Below, piece by piece: positions 60,850-64,000 of a DNA stretch of 64,000 nt. Source of the stretch: Ruminococcus_G sp050944435 (lineage in GTDB: Bacteria > Bacillota > Clostridia > Lachnospirales > Lachnospiraceae); contig JBMNRB010000002.1 of assembly GCA_050944435.1 (NCBI GenBank), positions 145,695 through 209,694 on the forward strand, in the 5' to 3' direction. The first letter of the stretch is position 1; each line of letters starts with the position of its first letter. The position numbers were made by a program, and so were the translations under genes. The notes below the pieces were generated by a model. It saw only the letters and a program-made list of their open reading frames with translations, searched no databases and was not told the DNA's origin.

Positions 60850-62079
60850 ATGGAAAATAATTTACAGGCGAGACAGGCGCGGGTAGATGCTGCGGTAGCA
60901 TTAAAAGAAGGCGACCGGGTGCCTTTTGCCCCCAAATTCGGTTACGGTGCTTACGTACAGGCGGCGGGAATCAGCATGTATGAAGGCCTGATGGATCTAA
61001 GGAACATGAAACCAGGTGTGGAAAAGATCCTGTCACAGTATGATATTGATCTGTACTGGGGACCGGCTGCGTACCCTTCCAATGTGCTGGAAGTTCTGGA
61101 CTCTGTGGCCATCAACTGGCCCAGCCCGGACGGACGTCTGAGCCGTAACTCCGGTTATCAGATCAACGATATTACTTATATGGACATTGATGATTATGAC
61201 GAATTCCTCAAAGATCCTTCTAATTTCTTTATGACCAAGGTTTTCCCGCGGCGTCATAAAAAATTAAAGGGTCTGGCAAAGATGAGCTTCCAGGATGTGG
61301 TGGAGTTTGGCCATTATGCTTCTATGACAGCTTTCACGGATCCGGAAGTACGGGAAGCGCTGATTACTCTTATGAATGCGGGCGAGCAGGCGGCCAAATG
61401 GGTGGCGGCGCAGGGTGAACTGGCACAGAAAGCGCTGGAGCTGCAGACGCCTCTGGGCTGTACTTTGGGACAGAACGCACCCTATGATATGCTGGCAGAC
61501 AATCTGCGCGGATATATCAATGTGCCTATGGATCTGTTTGAAGTGCCGGATAAGGTTCTGGCAGCTATTGACTACTTTACAGATCTCGCACTGAAAAATG
61601 TGAGAGGCCTGAAAGAGCAGGGGGTTCATTATGTTTTCATGCCGTTGCATGGCGGAACGGATATCATGATGAGCAATGAAGATTATGAAAAATTCTATTG
61701 GCCGTCCTTCTATCGGGTAATAGAGGAGATTATTAATCTTGGCATGATTCCTTATGTCTTCCTGGAAGGACCGTACAATACCCGTCTGGAAATCCTCAAA
61801 CAGGTGCCGAAGGGAAAAGTTATTTATATGTTTGAGCAGGTAGATATTGCCAAAGCGAAGAAGATTCTGGGAGATACAGCCTGCATCTGTGGAAATCTTC
61901 CTTCTGCCGATCTGATTTATGGAAAGAAAGAAGATATCATTGAGAATACCAAGCGGATGCTTGATATCTGCGCGCCGGGCGGTGGATTTATGATGGATGC
62001 TTCTATTGTAATAGACCACTTTGATGAGGAAAAATTTAACGCGTGGTATGAGACCACTATGGAATATGGCCGTTATTAA
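60850..62079 (+). CDS. UroD-family (methyltransferase-like) protein 5
   Basis: 409 residues. The UroD-superfamily opening RQARVDAAVALKEGDRVPFA is followed by NEDYEKFYWPSFYRVIEEII and PKGKVIYMFEQVDIAKAKK; the late motif CICGNLPSADLIYGKKEDI and MLDICAPGGGFMMDAS complete the family pattern. The H-x-C half of the zinc site in proteins 1-3 is replaced by LEGPYN; cysteines 345 and 347 (CIC) are present instead. It is divergent from a PucR regulator. AAGGAGGAAAG precedes the ATG. Substrate unknown; the 7749 remnant is its nearest relative in the window. Confidence 0.78.
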   Translation: MENNLQARQARVDAAVALKEGDRVPFAPKFGYGAYVQAAGISMYEGLMDLRNMKPGVEKILSQYDIDLYWGPAAYPSNVLEVLDSVAINWPSPDGRLSRNSGYQINDITYMDIDDYDEFLKDPSNFFMTKVFPRRHKKLKGLAKMSFQDVVEFGHYASMTAFTDPEVREALITLMNAGEQAAKWVAAQGELAQKALELQTPLGCTLGQNAPYDMLADNLRGYINVPMDLFEVPDKVLAAIDYFTDLALKNVRGLKEQGVHYVFMPLHGGTDIMMSNEDYEKFYWPSFYRVIEEIINLGMIPYVFLEGPYNTRLEILKQVPKGKVIYMFEQVDIAKAKKILGDTACICGNLPSADLIYGKKEDIIENTKRMLDICAPGGGFMMDASIVIDHFDEEKFNAWYETTMEYGRY

Positions 62080-62110
62080 GCGTTCGGAGAAGAAGGATAA
62101 AAGTAAATGG

Positions 62111-62157
62111 AAAGGGAGTCGTTAAGCCTGTATTTGCGGGCTTTGCGGCTTCCTTTT
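62111..62157 (+). terminator. Terminator of UroD-like protein 5
   Basis: AAAGGGAGTCGTTAAGCC pairs with GGGCTTTGCGGCTTCCTTT with a few G-T pairs and a short loop, followed by a TTTTT tract, 32 bases after the stop. Confidence 0.8.
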
Positions 62158-62179
62158 TGTTGCAGTTTATTTTACTTTA

Positions 62180-62208
62180 TTGCGTTTTTGATTATGATAT
62201 GTTATTAT
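62180..62208 (+). promoter_or_regulatory. Promoter of the DeoR-type regulator gene
   Basis: TTGCGT (62180-62185) and TATTAT (62203-62208) with a 17-base spacer, about 33 bases before the ATG. Confidence 0.65.
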
Positions 62209-62241
62209 ATTTAAAAAGAAACTATATAAAGGGAGTGTATT

Positions 62242-63021
62242 ATGCTTCAGGCAGAACGTTTAAATGAAATTAGGAAACAAGTAAAAAAAGATGGAAGAGT
62301 CCTGGTAAATGAATTATGTTCGAAATATAAAGTAAGTGATGTGACAATACGAAAGGATCTCCAGATTTTGCAGAAAGAAGGTCTTATAAAGAAAATATAT
62401 GGAGGTGCTCTGTTAAGCGAAAAGTCTGCTGTATTATCCGACCAACAAAGTGGAAACAGTGTAAGTTTGGAAGAGGATCGTCAGTCTGGCAAAATAAAAG
62501 TGGCGGAACTTGCTGTTTCCAGAATAGCAGATGGAGATACGTTGTTTCTTGGGTCTGGTTCTACCTGTTGCATGCTTGCGAAAAAATTGAAACGATACAA
62601 AAATCTTACGATTGTGACAAACAATATTTCAGCGTTGACAGATTTGCTGAGTTTTCCCTGTAAATTGTTTTTAATTGGCGGAGAAGTGACTTCTGTAGAC
62701 GGGGCAACCTACTTTTCGAGTATTGAAAATGCATCACAATATTTGAAAAGTATATATGTGTCTAAGGTTTTTACCAGTTGCTCAGGGCTTGAGTTGAATG
62801 CGGGAATAACGGTAAATTCAATAATCAGCACGTATATTTATCGGGCGATTTCAGATATCCACAAATGCTGGTATATGCTTGCGGAAAAAGAAAAATTTGA
62901 TCATATTGGGATTTATAAAGTTGCGGATATTGAGCAGGTGGATTATGTGATAACGGATGAAGTGAAAGAACCGTACAAAACATATTTTGAAGATCATGAT
63001 ATATGTTTGTTGGAAAAATAA
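62242..63021 (+). CDS. DeoR family transcriptional regulator
   Basis: 259 residues. The N-terminal helix-turn-helix (LNEIRKQVKKDGRVLVNELC, KYKVSDVTIRKDLQIL, GLIKKIYGGALL) is typical of DeoR/GlpR, and the C-terminal DeoRC sensor domain carries GDTLFLGSGSTCCMLAKKL and the VTNNISAL-type phosphosugar-binding loop. It probably senses a phosphorylated sugar. No metabolic gene follows it; the next sequence is a decayed insertion element, so any target operon may have been lost or lies elsewhere. AAAGGGAG precedes the ATG. Confidence 0.88.
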   Translation: MLQAERLNEIRKQVKKDGRVLVNELCSKYKVSDVTIRKDLQILQKEGLIKKIYGGALLSEKSAVLSDQQSGNSVSLEEDRQSGKIKVAELAVSRIADGDTLFLGSGSTCCMLAKKLKRYKNLTIVTNNISALTDLLSFPCKLFLIGGEVTSVDGATYFSSIENASQYLKSIYVSKVFTSCSGLELNAGITVNSIISTYIYRAISDIHKCWYMLAEKEKFDHIGIYKVADIEQVDYVITDEVKEPYKTYFEDHDICLLEK

Positions 63022-63132
63022 GAGAAAAGTTCAGGTTTTCGCAAAGCGGAAAGAGGCTGTGAAGAAAAGGATTGCTACCAACCCAATTTTTCAGTGCCTA
63101 TTTCTGCATATTCTTTTGAAATGCCATAAAAC

Positions 63133-63177
63133 GGCTGGTAAATTCGGTTATTCAAACTGTTTTTACCAGCCTTTTTT
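63133..63177. terminator. Bidirectional terminator between the DeoR gene and the transposase remnant
   Basis: GGCTGGTAAA / TTTACCAGCC, a 10-base stem with a 19-base loop, TTTTTT on the plus side and GTTTTA on the minus side. Confidence 0.8.
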
Positions 63178-63811
63178 AGATTTTATTCAATTTTTGTTCT
63201 CGTTTTAAAACTGCAAATGTTCCTTCTGCCCATATCTTCCTAAGCCGCATGACCCTCAAATAATCAGTGATCCTTACTCTCTTGTTATTTTGATAAAAAG
63301 AGGGATAATAAACACTCGTATTAATCCTGGCTGTACCGAGACCTGCAGCACAAGCTGAAAAATCCGGGTAGTTTTTACATTTTTTGAGCGGATATATAAA
63401 TGGTAATAGTTCTGATTTCCTGATATTTACACGGATGTCCTTTAAATGCTCCAAGATAATATCACTTTTCCTCTGGTTAGCAGGATAACAGTCCACCACC
63501 GGTAATAATGTCATGATTGGTATCCACTGTCATCTCTGTTAGATAACCCAGCCCCTTCTTACGAGCCTGATGGATAACCACACTCTGAATCTGTCCGGCT
63601 TTTTAAAGATTCTTTCTCTTTTTTGCATTCCCCGGTTTCTTTATAACCAGGCATGGACGAAAGTTCTGCTATATATTTTTACAGTGGAATGTTGAACCGT
63701 TTCAACGGCCTCATAGCGGCTGTCCAAAGATACATTGGACGGAAGGAATGAACCATCAGCAACACCGATTTCTCCTGATTTGATCCCATAAAGATAACCA
63801 ATCAGCAGCAT
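63176..63811 (-). pseudogene. Decayed IS1182-like transposase
   Basis: On the minus strand a good start (ACAGGAGG before the ATG at 63811) opens MLLIGYLYGIKSGEIGVADG and SFLPSNVSLDSRYEAVETVQ, which joins the early MLLIGYLYGIKS motif to a middle DGSF(I/L)P motif without the intervening part, so an internal deletion is likely. A stop follows; other frames then carry GLGYLTEMTVDTNHDIITG and YPANQRKSDIILEHL (a DDE-domain segment) and the last part ends YLRVMRLRKIWAEGTFAVLK, the late transposase motif with the catalytic Glu. Several frameshifts and stops rule out function. The non-coding stretches around it show no complete terminal repeats. Confidence 0.7.
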
Positions 63812-63933
63812 TAAAAATGACCTCCTGTAATTGATATAATAAGTATACCATACAGCAAGTCATTTCTTTTTAGGTAAGTAGGTAATCATCCGTATCTACC
63901 TATTCATCTCCGCATTTGATAAAATAGCTACAA

Positions 63934-64000
63934 ATGATGGAGGTGATACCAATTAATACAAATGAAAATGCAGCTTCGAAAGCGGCGCTTTGGGCAGATC
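63934..64000 (+). CDS. Start of an unidentified gene, possibly an IS66-type accessory protein
   Basis: The frame runs to the window end and encodes ...INTNENAASKAALWAD from a perfect GGAGGTGAT ribosome site at 63939-63947. At the optimal spacing (63952) the codon is ATT; upstream in-frame ATGs at 63934 and 63937 lie before that site and lack one of their own, and a GTG at 63943 lies inside it. The peptide resembles the beginning of small TnpA-like proteins of IS66 elements, and a GGTAAGTAGGTA sequence at 63874-63885 could be part of a terminal repeat; both points are tentative. Confidence 0.4.
   Translation, partial: MMEVIPINTNENAASKAALWAD

Overview
The window looks like a chromosome segment of a Gram-positive, low-to-mid GC anaerobe of the Clostridia, most likely a gut Lachnospiraceae. 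The pointers are strong AGGAGG-type ribosome binding sites, frequent TTG/GTG starts, a split (two-subunit) transketolase, DUF951 next to rpsF-ssb-rpsR, a class B sortase, the variant galactokinase plus type-2 GalT pair, and many sugar uptake systems. These family assignments were made by reading the proteins, without database searches.

Layout. 1-7.6 kb: the 3' end of a transketolase C-terminal subunit, a CoA-acylating methylmalonate-semialdehyde dehydrogenase (mmsA/iolA), a complete branched-chain-amino-acid-type ABC importer (livKHMGF-like) and a UroD-family methyltransferase-like protein, all one operon. 7.6-8.1 kb: a scar holding only the 3' ends of a divergent PucR regulator/UroD pair. 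8.3-14.6 kb: UroD-like, MatC-like permease, GPH-type MFS carrier, UroD-like, PucR regulator. 14.6-23.7 kb: rplM-rpsI, tag, purC, small membrane proteins, then a two-component system with an FtsX-type ABC transporter. 23.8-29.3 kb: mecA-like and an M20 amidohydrolase (minus strand), an initiator tRNA, sortase B, a sirtuin, DUF951, rpsF-ssb-rpsR. 29.3-36.7 kb: a UroD-like gene with a LysR regulator, then a LacI/GalR-type regulator divergent from galK-galT-galM. 36.8-40.1 kb: an NlpC/P60 coiled-coil protein, hisC-like, a small membrane protein. 40.2-48.1 kb: an AraC-type response regulator, a histidine kinase without an external sensor domain, a degenerate ABC ATPase paralogue lacking nucleotide-binding motifs, and a complete sugar ABC importer. 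48.1-49.1 kb: a 0.9 kb AT-rich region with no long ORF, flanked by a promoter and a terminator. 49.1-59.1 kb: RluA-type synthase, an orphan sugar-binding lipoprotein, two paralogous LacI regulators and inositol catabolism genes iolD, iolB, iolG, iolI, iolE. 59.2-63 kb: a divergent PucR/UroD pair and a DeoR regulator. 63.1-64 kb: a decayed IS1182-like transposase and the start of another coding region.

How it fits together. The iol genes convert myo-inositol through 2-keto-inositol, the trione and 5-deoxyglucuronate; iolC and iolJ are not in the window, and the semialdehyde dehydrogenase lies 50 kb away. Five intact UroD-family genes plus one broken copy, each close to a PucR or LysR regulator or to transporters, form a recurring module whose substrate is unknown; no corrinoid protein is encoded here. 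The most unusual items are (i) the sensor-less kinase/response regulator translationally coupled to a dead RbsA-like double ATPase next to a live sugar ABC system, (ii) the 0.9 kb candidate non-coding transcript with a 15-codon leader ORF and long inverted repeats, and (iii) the deletion scar of a PucR/UroD pair whose intact relative is in the same window.
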